From NCBI GenBank assembly GCA_002163135.1, contig MAAN01000004.1:57333-121332 (forward strand): 64,000 bases of DNA, given 5' to 3'. This DNA is from Alphaproteobacteria bacterium 46_93_T64. GTDB lineage: Bacteria > Pseudomonadota > Alphaproteobacteria > Sneathiellales > Sneathiellaceae. The number at the start of each line of letters is the position of its first letter. Within the stretch, counting starts at the first letter, position 1. The translations under genes and the position numbers were made by a program. Of this stretch, positions 1 to 8,690 are shown piece by piece. The notes beneath the pieces were generated by a model. It was given only the letters and a program-made list of their open reading frames with translations, was not told where the DNA came from and did not search any database.

Positions 1-674
1 TCTTTGAAGGTCATTGTGTCCTTATACCGAAGCGCACTGATAAAGCGGAACATGAATTTTTCAGCTGAAAGATACAAGACTTTTTTGTCGGGTGCATTTT
101 CAGCCAGTGCATGACCGATAGCGTGCATTAGATGGGTTTTACCAAGGCCCACGCCCCCATATAAATAAAGGGGGTTGAACGGAATATTGTCCCTTGCTTC
201 TGCCACTCTGCGAGCTGCTGCATGCGCGAGCTCATTGGATTTACCGACAACGAAATTGTCAAATGTAAAACGTGCATCAAGTTGTGATTTCAGGTTGCTT
301 GCTGCATCAGCCGATCCAGTACGGCTAATGGGGCGAACGTTCTGGTTTCTTGTCGCTGCGGGTGTTTCAACAGTGTTATCGGGCAGGGCAGTTTCCGGGG
401 ATTCTTTTACGTGGATGTCTATTGACTGTATGTCATCGGCCTCAAGACACCAGATTTGCCGAATACGGTTGGCGTAATTATTGATCACCCAATCCCGAAG
501 AAATTTTGTCGGAAGGGACATCGTTACATGACCATTGGAGATGGTCTCAAGATCTATATTTTTTAACCAGGAATTATAAGTCGCTTCACCATATTCTGAA
601 CGTAAGCGCTCTCGTACCTTGGTCCAGGCCTCGGAATGGGGGTTTTGAATATTTAAAGCTCCACTACTCGTCAT
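1..674 (-). CDS. dnaA: Chromosomal replication initiator DnaA (5' part, runs off window)
   Basis: About 224 N-terminal residues are present and the rest lies beyond base 1. DnaA binds DnaA boxes at oriC, oligomerises with ATP and melts the origin. Seen: an N-terminal domain I with the pattern EAWTKVRERLRSEYGEATYN (residues 16-35), a variable linker to about residue 130, then the AAA+ start FTFDNFVVGKSNELA and Walker A GGVGLGKTH (173-181). The chosen ATG (complement of 672-674) lies one base after the TGA of the upstream rhodanese gene (TGAGATG). Translational coupling is therefore possible, although dnaA probably also has its own promoter. The identification is firm; only the exact start is uncertain. 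Confidence 0.97.
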   Translation of the reverse strand, partial: MTSSGALNIQNPHSEAWTKVRERLRSEYGEATYNSWLKNIDLETISNGHVTMSLPTKFLRDWVINNYANRIRQIWCLEADDIQSIDIHVKESPETALPDNTVETPAATRNQNVRPISRTGSADAASNLKSQLDARFTFDNFVVGKSNELAHAAARRVAEARDNIPFNPLYLYGGVGLGKTHLMHAIGHALAENAPDKKVLYLSAEKFMFRFISALRYKDTMTFK

Positions 675-675
675 C

Positions 676-1122
676 TCAGTTTTGTACCCAATCCAGATTT
701 TCGACTTTCCATCCGCCTACATTGCCACGATGACGGGTCACGTCTGCATCCCCTTCGAAGCCTTCAAGGATGTTGTAACAGTTTTCGTAGCCTGCATTTG
801 TCGCAGCAATTGCGGCGGCGATTGAACGCACACCGGAGCGACACAAAAACAGTACAGGAGCCGAAGAATCGCCTTGCAGGCTTTTAAGGGCTGGCAAAAA
901 GTTAGGGTTTGGAGACATGTCGGGGAATTGGACCCAAGAGACCAAATGACACGTTTTGCCAAGTTTTGAGAGGTCTGGCAGGCCAACATATGCCCATTCA
1001 GCCGTTGTGCGAACATCGACAAGGATGGCTGCCTTGTTTTCTTCAAGTATTTGCCATGCTTGTTTCGCTGTAACATCACCAGCATATTGCTTGTTGCCGG
1101 TATTTGTTCCCACATTCGTCAT
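676..1122 (-). CDS. Single-domain rhodanese-like protein
   Basis: Single rhodanese domain of 148 residues. It has the early VDVRTTAEWAYVG element (35-47) and an active-site loop CRSGVRS with Cys94 as the persulfide-carrying nucleophile. Proteins with this loop normally transfer sulfane sulfur, but the physiological partner cannot be read here. I chose the ATG at 1122 because a GGGGAAAGG-like ribosome site precedes it; an in-frame ATG at 1179 has none. The stop lies one base before the dnaA start on the same strand, so the two are probably co-transcribed. No signal peptide is visible, suggesting a cytoplasmic protein. Confidence 0.88.
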   Translation of the reverse strand: MTNVGTNTGNKQYAGDVTAKQAWQILEENKAAILVDVRTTAEWAYVGLPDLSKLGKTCHLVSWVQFPDMSPNPNFLPALKSLQGDSSAPVLFLCRSGVRSIAAAIAATNAGYENCYNILEGFEGDADVTRHRGNVGGWKVENLDWVQN

Positions 1123-1269
1123 AAAACGGGCCTTTCCCCAGTTTGATCCAAAAATTAAACGATCACGACCAGACACCATAAAACAGCCCTGTTCCGCAGC
1201 AATATACTGCGAAGCGGTAGAAGTTTTTAAACCTGGAAATGATAGCGGATGGTGCGATCAACACTCAAT

Positions 1270-1550
1270 CAAGTGCAGATAAACCAGCCTCATTGAAAAC
1301 GCATTATCTACGTTTTTTTGCCGACCGCGTGCTATCAAATGTCTGTTTGTTCTCCCAATTGCGGGGAATTTAATCTCAACTTATCCACAGATGCAAGTGA
1401 GTCAGATAACATTTAATGAAAATAAACTTATGAATAGATCAAAGAAATTCTTGACCTACAAGATATAGTTATTTTGCGGAGGGAAACAGGTATTCGCCAA
1501 AATATGTTGATAATTTTAGTCGAATTAATCTGGTGAAAAATACACCAAAA
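1270..1550. promoter_or_regulatory. Possible dnaA control region or origin element between rhodanese/dnaA and rpsT
   Basis: AT-rich gap without a credible gene. It holds one perfect DnaA box (TTATCCACA, 1381-1389) and a one-mismatch box on the other strand (TGTTGATAA, 1505-1513). A CtrA-like TTAA-N7-TTAT at 1370-1384 overlaps the perfect box, and a GANTC methylation site (GAGTC) lies at 1399-1403. In Caulobacter such sites control the origin and dnaA. Here it could be an origin or only the dnaA/rhodanese promoter. One perfect box is few for a full oriC. Confidence 0.45.
1381..1389 (+). promoter_or_regulatory. DnaA box, perfect consensus
   Basis: TTATCCACA matches the TTATNCACA consensus exactly. 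It lies about 260 bases upstream of the rhodanese start and 700 upstream of dnaA, inside an AT-rich gap. DnaA binding here could autoregulate the dnaA transcript or form part of an origin. Confidence 0.6.
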
Positions 1551-1551
1551 A

Positions 1552-1590
1552 GACGAAAAAAAAGCCGTGACCGACAACCGGCAACGGCTT
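1552..1590 (-). terminator. Rho-independent terminator of rpsT
   Basis: AAGCCGT (1562-1568) pairs with ACGGCTT (1584-1590). On the minus strand the hairpin runs straight into a T-tract, the complement of the A-run at 1556-1563. It sits just downstream of the rpsT stop and separates rpsT from the rhodanese-dnaA unit. Confidence 0.85.
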
Positions 1591-1613
1591 GATTCTCATT
1601 TGTGTGCCTGTGA

Positions 1614-1880
1614 TTATGCAGACAGCGCTTTTACTCGTGAGTTCAAACGAGAGATTTTGCGACCGGCTGTGTTGGCTTTCAACACGCCTTTAGTCACGCC
1701 TCGTGAGAGTTCTGCTTGAGCAACACGAAGTGCTTCGTTCGCGACTGTTTGATCACCTGCAGTGATCGCAGTTTCTACTTTCTTGACGAAAGTGCGGATA
1801 CGGCTGCGACGTGCACGATTGCGATCTGTGCGTGTCTCTGTCTGCCGGATGCGCTTAAGAGCTGATTTATGATGCGCCAT
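1614..1880 (-). CDS. rpsT: 30S ribosomal protein S20
   Basis: S20 is a small basic protein that binds 16S rRNA early in 30S assembly. The 88-residue product begins [20 protein letters not shown], the family's hallmark N-terminus, and is rich in Arg and Lys throughout. Length is normal. I start at the ATG at 1880, preceded by CAGGA, rather than an in-frame ATG five codons upstream that would add MYRIV. It is transcribed toward dnaA, ends in its own terminator, and is next to dnaA in many alphaproteobacteria. Confidence 0.97.
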   Translation of the reverse strand: MAHHKSALKRIRQTETRTDRNRARRSRIRTFVKKVETAITAGDQTVANEALRVAQAELSRGVTKGVLKANTAGRKISRLNSRVKALSA

Positions 1881-2034
1881 GACGATCCTGTACATTAGCT
1901 TCGAATTTCGGAAGCCGGGTTATAGCCAGCCATTATACTGCCGTCAACAAGAGAATACCATTGAAGCGGCAGAAACTGACATTAAGGGTGGTTTTTTCGA
2001 GAAAAAGTCGGAAATCCCGAAAATTCTATAGGTT

Positions 2035-2811
2035 TTATTTGTTTTTGAAGGACGGAGAGCGTTTTTCTGCAAACGCGTTCATGCCTTCTTTTTGGTCTTC
2101 CGTTGCAAAAGTAGAGTGGAAAAGACGTCTTTCGAACATGATTCCCTCCCGCAACGTTGTCTCGTAGGCCTTGTTGACGCTCTCTTTACACATCATAACA
2201 GTTGGGCGTGATAGCTTGGCAATGGTTGCCGCGGCCTTAATTGCTTCATCTTCCAAATCGTCTAAAGGCACGATACGGCTGACCAAACCAGCGCGTTCAG
2301 CTTCCTCTGCACCCATCATGCGACCCGTAAGGCACATGTCCATCGCTTTGGATTTTCCAACAAAACGGGTAAGCCGCTGCGTGCCACCTGCGCCCGGTAT
2401 AGTGCCAAGGTTGATTTCAGGTTGGCCAAATTTTGCATTGTCAGCACAGATGATGAAATCACACATCATGGCAAGTTCGCAACCACCGCCAAGGGCAAAA
2501 CCGGCGACTGCAGCGATAATTGGTTTCCGAAAACGGCTGGCTTCTTCCCAAGTGGCTGTAATGAAATCCGCTTGATACACATCCATGTAGGAGCGGTCTT
2601 TCATCTCCTTAATATCTGCGCCTGCTGCGAATGCTTTAGAAGAGCCTGTCAGAACGACGGCTCCAATTGCATCGTCTTGTTCAAATTTTTTGAGCGCGTC
2701 GCCCATCTCTTCAGTGAGTTCCTGACAAAGGGCGTTCAGCGAGTTTGGACGATTTAGACGGATCAAACCAACCGCATCATGTGTTTCCACAATTATGTTA
2801 TTATAAGCCAT
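2035..2811 (-). CDS. Enoyl-CoA hydratase (crotonase family, both catalytic Glu present)
   Basis: 258-residue crotonase fold enzyme, predicted to hydrate short-chain trans-2-enoyl-CoA in beta-oxidation. Seen: the CoA/oxyanion stretch [10 protein letters not shown], the second oxyanion motif [13 protein letters not shown] with the first catalytic Glu, and [20 protein letters not shown] with the second. Both acid/base residues of true hydratases are therefore kept, unlike the two other crotonases in this window. The start has a good ribosome site (ACAGGAG). The 288 bases upstream, to the next gene, show no credible gene. Substrate chain length is not evident. Confidence 0.92.
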   Translation of the reverse strand: MAYNNIIVETHDAVGLIRLNRPNSLNALCQELTEEMGDALKKFEQDDAIGAVVLTGSSKAFAAGADIKEMKDRSYMDVYQADFITATWEEASRFRKPIIAAVAGFALGGGCELAMMCDFIICADNAKFGQPEINLGTIPGAGGTQRLTRFVGKSKAMDMCLTGRMMGAEEAERAGLVSRIVPLDDLEDEAIKAAATIAKLSRPTVMMCKESVNKAYETTLREGIMFERRLFHSTFATEDQKEGMNAFAEKRSPSFKNK

Positions 2812-3099
2812 GACGTGCTCCTGTTATTCTACAAAGACCTTGGAAGAAAAATGGGACTTCCTTCTAGCTCTGCAAGTTATTTTCACAACAATTTTATGGC
2901 GCCATTATCTTTGTGCAGAAATGATTGTCCAGCATTTAAGTTACTGTCTCAACTGCAGGTAACCTTATGTGTTCAATTTATTTAGCCATGTAGCCAAATG
3001 GGATGAAGCAGCCCTCAACAAGATCAAGCTAAATGCTTGGTTTCGAAATGCAGCCTGTTGTCCAGATTTCGGTCTGTCGAAGGCTGCAATTGCGATTAA

Positions 3100-3450
3100 T
3101 CACGCTCCGAACAGCGCCATAACCGATACGATGACCAGTAATATCCATCCTGGATGACGGCCACGCGTTGCCCAAAAATTTGCAAGGGCACCTGTTAGAT
3201 AGGTAAAGACAACAATCCCTACCACAATTTTTCTTACGCTTGGGTTCAAAAAGAAAGGCGCTGCGATCAGCAGAAACCCACACGTACTCCAATACAGTGT
3301 ACTAAGCTGAAATACCGCGCTGTTCACGCGTCGCAATGACGCAGGACCGTTGGTTAGTGAGGCAAGAACCTTGGTGTGTCCGAGATATCCATGGATAAGG
3401 GAAATGAGCACACCGCCAATCCCTGCTCCCATCAAAAGTAAGTCGTTCAT
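3100..3450 (-). CDS. Small four-helix membrane protein, unknown function
   Basis: I do not recognise a named family. The 116 residues form about four hydrophobic segments: 4-20, 48-65, 72-92 and 100-115. Charged residues are few and lie in the loops, including a conserved-looking HGYLGHTKV after the first helix. The start is preceded by AGAGG. It is divergent from a TetR-family gene with a 75-base gap carrying inverted repeats, so it is probably that regulator's target. A transport or stress role would be a guess. Confidence 0.7.
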   Translation of the reverse strand: MNDLLLMGAGIGGVLISLIHGYLGHTKVLASLTNGPASLRRVNSAVFQLSTLYWSTCGFLLIAAPFFLNPSVRKIVVGIVVFTYLTGALANFWATRGRHPGWILLVIVSVMALFGA

Positions 3451-3458
3451 CGCAACCT

Positions 3459-3481
3459 CTATACAGTTATGTATGGTATAG
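3459..3481. promoter_or_regulatory. Inverted repeats, probable TetR-type operator
   Basis: CTATAC (3459-3464) is mirrored by GTATAG (3476-3481). A second repeat, ATACA-GTTA-TGTAT, lies at 3461-3474, and a further 10-base palindrome ACACATGTGT at 3505-3514. All fall in the short gap between the divergent membrane protein and TetR genes, where an autoregulating repressor would bind. Confidence 0.5.
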
Positions 3482-3525
3482 CAAATCGCCTCGCATTATT
3501 CAAGACACATGTGTATGGTCAAGCA

Positions 3526-4053
3526 ATGACAAAACGCCTCACCAAATCTGACTGGCTCGAACATGGCCTAAAAAAACTCGTAAAATCAGGCGTAAGTGCT
3601 CTGAAAGCGGAACCGATGGCAAAGTCTATGAATGTTTCCCGGGGTAGCTTTTATTGGCATTTCAAGAACATAGATGCTTTTCACTCAGGCGTATTGGACC
3701 TGTGGAAATATCGCACCACGGTCCAAACCATTGTGGCACTCGAGAATACTTCAGGCGCGACTGACAAGCTGTTTTTACTGATTCAAAGTGCATTCACATC
3801 TGATCCGGCACAGGAGAGGGCAGTGAGAGCATGGTCTTTGCACGATACAAATGCAGCACAAGCCGTTGCTCTAGTTGATGACGAGCGGGTGCAATATATT
3901 GAAAAACTACTTGTTGAGAGTGGCGTCAATAAGACTTCAGCTTCAGCGCGTGCCACTTTTTTGTACTGGGCGTATCTCGGGCAACTCGTCGCTGCGAATA
4001 GGACAATCGATACTATAGATGTGTCCTATATCGAAGAATTTATACGCCGCTAG
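3526..4053 (+). CDS. TetR/AcrR-family transcriptional regulator
   Basis: About 175 residues. The N-terminus has the TetR helix-turn-helix pattern: TKSDWLEHGLKKLVKSGVSA, then PMAKSMNVSRGSFYWHFKN, where SFYWHF is the typical recognition-helix end. The rest is a helical ligand/dimer domain with no recognisable ligand signature. I start at ATG 3526, which gives the usual short arm before the motif; an in-frame upstream ATG at 3469 would add 19 residues and run through the operator repeats. It probably represses the divergent membrane protein gene and itself. Confidence 0.85.
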   Translation: MTKRLTKSDWLEHGLKKLVKSGVSALKAEPMAKSMNVSRGSFYWHFKNIDAFHSGVLDLWKYRTTVQTIVALENTSGATDKLFLLIQSAFTSDPAQERAVRAWSLHDTNAAQAVALVDDERVQYIEKLLVESGVNKTSASARATFLYWAYLGQLVAANRTIDTIDVSYIEEFIRR

Positions 4054-4065
4054 GGATGAAGCTCA

Positions 4066-4896
4066 TTACTTTTGGCACTTTGAGCAAAGGAAAGTTGAAC
4101 GGCCGGATTGGATAATCCGTTCAATGACGTGGCCGCAATCGCTGGACGGGCAAGGATCCCCTTCATGAGCATAAACCTTGAATTTATGCTGAAAATATCC
4201 AAGTTCCCCATCTGTCTTGCTGTAGTTACGAAGAGTAGAGCCCCCTGACAAGATAGCGTCGTTCAGAACTTCTTTGATAGTGCTGGCCAATAAATCGGCA
4301 CGTTTTCCCTTAATTGTGTTCGCAACTCTTGTTGGTGAAATTGAGGCTCGAAACAGGGCTTCACAGGCATATATATTACCGATACCGGCCACGACTTTCT
4401 GGTCAAGAATAGCCGTTTTAATAGGGCCTTTACGGGAGGATAGGTTTTTAGCGAGCACCGGACCACTAAATGAATTTCCAAGAGGTTCCGGGCCAATATC
4501 CTTCAAGCGTGGATGCTCCGCCATTTCCTGTTCATTCGTTAACAGCATAAATCCGAACCTGCGAGGATCGTGGTAGCGGACAGTAATCCCTTTTTCGGTT
4601 TCAAAAATCATATGATCATGTTTGTCCGGTGTAATGTTCAGGCCAGTATCAATCCTGAAACTGCCCGACATTCCCAGATGACCAATCATAACCGTACTAT
4701 CTTCAAGGGTCATCAGCAGATATTTAGCGCGCCTTCCGATCCGGGTAATGGTCTTACCGGACATTTTCTGGCTAAAATCTTCAGGAAAAGGGAATCTCAA
4801 GTCCTTGCGTCGCAAGGTAATCTTGGAAAATTGATCGCCAAGAAGGGCTTGTTCAAGACCTTTGGCAACGGTTTCAACTTCTGGTAATTCTGGCAT
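4066..4896 (-). CDS. mutM: Formamidopyrimidine-DNA glycosylase
   Basis: Fpg/MutM removes 8-oxoguanine and ring-opened purines from DNA and cleaves the abasic site. The 276-residue product starts MPELPEVETV, giving the N-terminal proline nucleophile and the adjacent catalytic Glu. Lys58 (RRAKYLL) corresponds to the conserved base-contacting lysine. The helix-two-turn-helix region includes GIGNIYACEALF. The C-terminal zinc finger has two Cys pairs, CPSSDC and CSKC, ending one or two residues before the stop. It is divergent from ubiE with a gap of under 100 bases. Length and motifs are complete. Confidence 0.97.
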   Translation of the reverse strand: MPELPEVETVAKGLEQALLGDQFSKITLRRKDLRFPFPEDFSQKMSGKTITRIGRRAKYLLMTLEDSTVMIGHLGMSGSFRIDTGLNITPDKHDHMIFETEKGITVRYHDPRRFGFMLLTNEQEMAEHPRLKDIGPEPLGNSFSGPVLAKNLSSRKGPIKTAILDQKVVAGIGNIYACEALFRASISPTRVANTIKGKRADLLASTIKEVLNDAILSGGSTLRNYSKTDGELGYFQHKFKVYAHEGDPCPSSDCGHVIERIIQSGRSTFLCSKCQK

Positions 4897-4990
4897 GGCG
4901 TGACATTAGACGTAAATTGATGCTTGCGCTATGGTGTTATTTTAAGCAAAACAATGCCCTATCACTTGCAACAGCCATTTGGGGACCGTC

Positions 4991-5764
4991 ATGGCCGCAC
5001 CAGACACGCCTGAAGATACAGACGAAGACATCACACATTTTGGCTTTAAAGATGTGCAAGCCTCCGAAAAAGCGGGACTTGTGCGTGGTGTTTTTGACAG
5101 CGTCGCTGAAAATTATGATCTGATGAACGATCTGATGAGTGCAGGGGTTCACCGACTTTGGAAAACAGCCATGATGGATTGGCTGAACCCACGTCCGGGT
5201 CAGCATTTGCTGGACGTTGCGGGAGGTACGGGTGATATCGCGTTCAAATTTATGGACAGCATTAAGGGTGACGGAAAAGTCACCATTCTTGATATCAACC
5301 ATAAAATGTTGAGCGTGGGGCAAGACCGTGCCATTGATCAAGGTCGACTTCAGGGTTTTCAATGGGTAAATGGCGATGCCATGTCTCTCCCTGTTCCCGA
5401 TAAGTCAGTGGATGTTTATACCATTGCCTTTGGCATTCGAAATGTCACAGATATTCCTATGGCGCTGCGGGAAGCCAAACGTGTTCTGAAGCCCGGTGGA
5501 CGCTTTATGTGTCTGGAGTTTAGTAAAGTCACCATGCCAGGCTTTAAGGAATTCTATGATTTCTATTCCTTCAATATATTGCCAAATATTGGCGGCATGA
5601 TTGCGAACGATAAGGCCTCCTACCAGTATCTGGCGGAGAGTATTCGTAAATTTCCTGACCCTGAAACCTTCAAGAATATGATCGGTGAGGCAGGTCTGGG
5701 ACAAGCGAAATACCGAGTTCTATCAGGCGGGATTGCAGCCATTCATTCAGCTTGGCGGATATAG
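4991..5764 (+). CDS. ubiE: Ubiquinone/menaquinone C-methyltransferase UbiE
   Basis: SAM-dependent methyltransferase of ubiquinone (and menaquinone, where made) synthesis, 257 residues. Seen: HFGFKDVQASEKAGLVRGVF, then VFDSVAENYDLMNDLMSAGVH, which is diagnostic for UbiE, and the SAM-binding motif LLDVAGGTGDIAF. The second signature is GIRNVTDIPMALREAKRVLK. I start at the ATG at 4991, preceded by GGGG; a TTG four codons upstream is possible but less likely. It is followed by ubiB after nine bases, so the pair forms a quinone operon. Confidence 0.96.
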   Translation: MAAPDTPEDTDEDITHFGFKDVQASEKAGLVRGVFDSVAENYDLMNDLMSAGVHRLWKTAMMDWLNPRPGQHLLDVAGGTGDIAFKFMDSIKGDGKVTILDINHKMLSVGQDRAIDQGRLQGFQWVNGDAMSLPVPDKSVDVYTIAFGIRNVTDIPMALREAKRVLKPGGRFMCLEFSKVTMPGFKEFYDFYSFNILPNIGGMIANDKASYQYLAESIRKFPDPETFKNMIGEAGLGQAKYRVLSGGIAAIHSAWRI

Positions 5765-5773
5765 GGGTCGTAC

Positions 5774-7387
5774 GTGTTAAGAGGGTTCAATAATTTAATC
5801 CGATTGCTTTTTGTTGTTCGGACTTTGGCACGTTTTGACGCGCTGTTTTTACTTGATGAATTGGAGCGCGCTCCGTTTTACGTAAAATTGGTACGGGTTA
5901 TTCTGCCGCTATTTGCAGTCGGTGCTGCCTCACGTAAAGACCTGCGTAAAGGAGAGCGCCTTGCTTTTGCCCTGCAGGAACTGGGACCAAGTTTTATAAA
6001 GCTTGGGCAAGCGCTTTCTGTCCGTTCTGACTTGCTTGGAGAGGAAATTGCGCAAGATCTTGGAAATTTGAGAGATCGCCTACCGCCCTTTTCTTTTGAG
6101 GAAGCAAAAGAGACGATCGAGCAAGAGCTCGAACATTCATTGGATACTCTGTTTGTTGAATTTGATCCAAAACCGATCGCAGCTGCGTCCATCGCACAGG
6201 TGCATTTTGCAGTAACTGAAGAAGCAGTTGCAGCACCCACGGATGAAGATCCTGACGCCGTCTCAATTGTCCGAAAGAAAGTCGCTGTAAAGGTTCTTCG
6301 CCCGGGAATCGAAAAGGCGTTTGAGCGAGATTTGCGCCTGTTTTTCTGGATTGCGGATCTTGTGGAACGGTTTCAACCAAATTTCAGACGTTTGCGCCTT
6401 CGGCAAATTGTTGAAGTGCTCGAGCAGTCTGTCTCTCTTGAAATGGATTTACGCCTAGAAGCGGCCGCCGCGGCAGAAATCGCCGAAAATTTTGCGAATG
6501 ATCCAGATTTTGGTGTTCCGACCATAGATTGGCAACGCACTGCAAAGCGTGCCATGACCCAAAGCCGGGTTGAAGGTATCAGCCTATCAAAGACAGAAGA
6601 GATGGTTGAAGCCGGTCATGACATGGAGAAAATCTCTGCCAATGTAATTCGCGTCTTCCTCTCTCAGGTTCTACGAGATGGCTTTTTCCATGCTGATATG
6701 CATCACGGCAATTTGTTTGTGGATGATGACGGCCGCTTGATTGCTGTGGACTTTGGGATCATGGGACGAATGGACCGAGAAACCCGTCTATTTATGGCCG
6801 AGATGCTGTATGCGTTCCTCATCGGAGATTATAAGCGCGCAGCCGAAGTACATTTTGAAGCAGGCTATGTGCCTCGAAAAAAGTCACTCGACGCGTTCAC
6901 ACAGGCCTGTCGTTCCATTGGAGAGCCAATTCTTGGAAAACCGGTTAGTGAAATTTCCATTGGCCGATTACTTGTTCAGCTTTTCCAGATCACAGAAACA
7001 TTCGAAATGGAAACGCAGCCACAGTTACTCCTCCTTCAAAAGACAATGGTAACCGCTGAAGGTGTAGCGCAAAGCCTGAATAAGAATGTTAATTTTTGGG
7101 AAGTAGCCCATCCGACAGTTGAAGCCTGGATGCGCGAGAATATGGGGCCTGAGGCCAAAGCAGCGCAGATCGTAAATGACGGTCTTACTTTCGCCCGAAA
7201 ACTTCCTCATCTGGTGAGCAAAACAGATCGTTTACTCAGTCGATTGGAAGAAGAAGGCGACCAATTACTGAACCGCAATTCTGGAACCGGCAAAAGCAAT
7301 GCTTCCTCGCAAGTTGGACAAACACTTATGTTTGCGTGTGGTCTAATTTCGGGCGCTGCGCTTACGTATTTGCTGATCCAACTGTAA
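5774..7387 (+). CDS. ubiB: UbiB family atypical kinase/ATPase for ubiquinone biosynthesis
   Basis: 537 residues, GTG start. UbiB supports membrane-bound ubiquinone synthesis through ATPase activity rather than ordinary protein phosphorylation. Seen: the family KxGQ motif (KLGQ, 76-79) in FIKLGQALSVRSDLL, the Ala-rich nucleotide loop AAASIAQVH, the catalytic-loop equivalent HADMHHGNLFVDDDGR and the metal motif AVDFG. The C-terminus ends in a hydrophobic segment (about 516-537), the usual membrane anchor. It follows ubiE by nine bases. An ortholog of the same order is common in alphaproteobacteria. Confidence 0.95.
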   Translation: MLRGFNNLIRLLFVVRTLARFDALFLLDELERAPFYVKLVRVILPLFAVGAASRKDLRKGERLAFALQELGPSFIKLGQALSVRSDLLGEEIAQDLGNLRDRLPPFSFEEAKETIEQELEHSLDTLFVEFDPKPIAAASIAQVHFAVTEEAVAAPTDEDPDAVSIVRKKVAVKVLRPGIEKAFERDLRLFFWIADLVERFQPNFRRLRLRQIVEVLEQSVSLEMDLRLEAAAAAEIAENFANDPDFGVPTIDWQRTAKRAMTQSRVEGISLSKTEEMVEAGHDMEKISANVIRVFLSQVLRDGFFHADMHHGNLFVDDDGRLIAVDFGIMGRMDRETRLFMAEMLYAFLIGDYKRAAEVHFEAGYVPRKKSLDAFTQACRSIGEPILGKPVSEISIGRLLVQLFQITETFEMETQPQLLLLQKTMVTAEGVAQSLNKNVNFWEVAHPTVEAWMRENMGPEAKAAQIVNDGLTFARKLPHLVSKTDRLLSRLEEEGDQLLNRNSGTGKSNASSQVGQTLMFACGLISGAALTYLLIQL

Positions 7388-7452
7388 CTTCGACCTTTTG
7401 CTGCAATAAGACCTTGCACAAAAATAAAACGGTTACTATTTTATTCACATAA

Positions 7453-8688
7453 ATGTTGAGTGAAATAGGCGGACTGTCAGTGACCTCTCAAAAATCGGTA
7501 CTTCTTATAATCGGCGGCGGAATTGCAGCCTATAAATGTCTTGAATTGATCAGACTGCTTTCAAAAGCTGGGATCAAGACCCGTGCTATCCTGACAAAGG
7601 CTGCGGAACAATTCGTAACGCCATTGTCTGTTGCGGCCCTGATAGGAGAAAAGGTCTATACGGATCTATTCTCCCTCACCGATGAAGCGGAGATGGGGCA
7701 CATTCAGTTGTCACGAAGTACGGATTTGGTTGTGGTTGCTCCGGCAACAGCAGATTTAATGGCAAAAATGGCCAGCGGATTGGCGACGGACCTTGCCACG
7801 ACAGCACTTCTAGCGACAGACAAGCCAGTTATGATCGCTCCTGCCATGAATGTGCGCATGTGGGGTCATCCGGCGACGCAGCGAAATTTGGCACAACTAA
7901 AAAAGGATGGCGTCAAGGTCATTGGACCAGATGAAGGTGATATGGCCTGCGGTGAGTATGGCCCCGGACGCCTTAGCGAGCCCGATGCCATTGCGGCAAA
8001 GATCATCGATTTTCTTAAGGGTACTGGTAACAAGCCGCTGACAGGTAAAAAAATGCTGGTGACAGCAGGCCCAACACATGAGCCCATTGATCCTGTGCGC
8101 TATATCGCCAATCGGTCGTCAGGTAAGCAAGGTTATGCCATTGCAGAGGCGCTGGCGGCTCTTGGTGCAGACGTAACATTAATCTCGGGCCCGACACAAT
8201 TGGATGTGCCGGGCGGTGTGAAGCGGATAGATGTTGAAAGCGCATCGGACATGCTCGCAGCAACCACTTTGGCTTTACCTGTTGATGGAGCAATATTTGC
8301 GGCGGCAGTTGCCGATTGGCGCGTTGCCAATAGCAGCGATCAAAAAGTGAAGAAGAAGGATGGCGCCCTTCCGGATTTAACGCTTGCAGAGAACCCGGAC
8401 ATTCTCGCGACAGTTAGTCAGTTGAAGAGCGGTCGTCCAGAACTTGTCGTCGGATTTGCTGCTGAAACACAGAATATCATTGAAAACGGATCTTCAAAGC
8501 TCGTCCGTAAAGGCTGCGACTGGATTGTTGCCAATGATGTGAGCCCAGATACAGGGACGTTTGGCGGGGACCGCAATAGTGTCCACTTAATTACCAACGA
8601 TGGGGTCGATAGCTGGCCTTCTCAGAGTAAAGCCGAGGTTTCTAGCCAGCTTGCCAAGCAAATTTCAGAATATTTTCAAGGTCGCTAA
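7453..8688 (+). CDS. coaBC: Bifunctional phosphopantothenoylcysteine decarboxylase/synthetase CoaBC
   Basis: Two steps of coenzyme A synthesis in one 411-residue protein. The N-terminal flavin domain (CoaC) shows [24 protein letters not shown] and the catalytic-Cys loop [10 protein letters not shown]. The C-terminal CoaB domain starts near [20 protein letters not shown] and contains [12 protein letters not shown] and the KKKDG loop. The start is uncertain: ATG 7453 is used, but a GTG at 7480, nearer the first strand, is possible. It lies two bases before dut, as in many proteobacteria where the two genes form an operon. Confidence 0.96.
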   Translation: MLSEIGGLSVTSQKSVLLIIGGGIAAYKCLELIRLLSKAGIKTRAILTKAAEQFVTPLSVAALIGEKVYTDLFSLTDEAEMGHIQLSRSTDLVVVAPATADLMAKMASGLATDLATTALLATDKPVMIAPAMNVRMWGHPATQRNLAQLKKDGVKVIGPDEGDMACGEYGPGRLSEPDAIAAKIIDFLKGTGNKPLTGKKMLVTAGPTHEPIDPVRYIANRSSGKQGYAIAEALAALGADVTLISGPTQLDVPGGVKRIDVESASDMLAATTLALPVDGAIFAAAVADWRVANSSDQKVKKKDGALPDLTLAENPDILATVSQLKSGRPELVVGFAAETQNIIENGSSKLVRKGCDWIVANDVSPDTGTFGGDRNSVHLITNDGVDSWPSQSKAEVSSQLAKQISEYFQGR

Positions 8689-8690
8689 TT

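Noticed and set aside
175..733. Two plus-strand open frames opposite dnaA
   Set aside because: They lie antisense to the clear dnaA reading frame, lack ribosome sites and have no recognisable motifs.
1270..1550. Calling this stretch oriC outright
   Set aside because: Only one perfect DnaA box and one near-match are visible, and no clear unwinding element was defined.
2779..3157. Small plus-strand frames between the first crotonase and the membrane protein gene
   Set aside because: Low-quality protein sequence, no ribosome sites and overlap with called genes.
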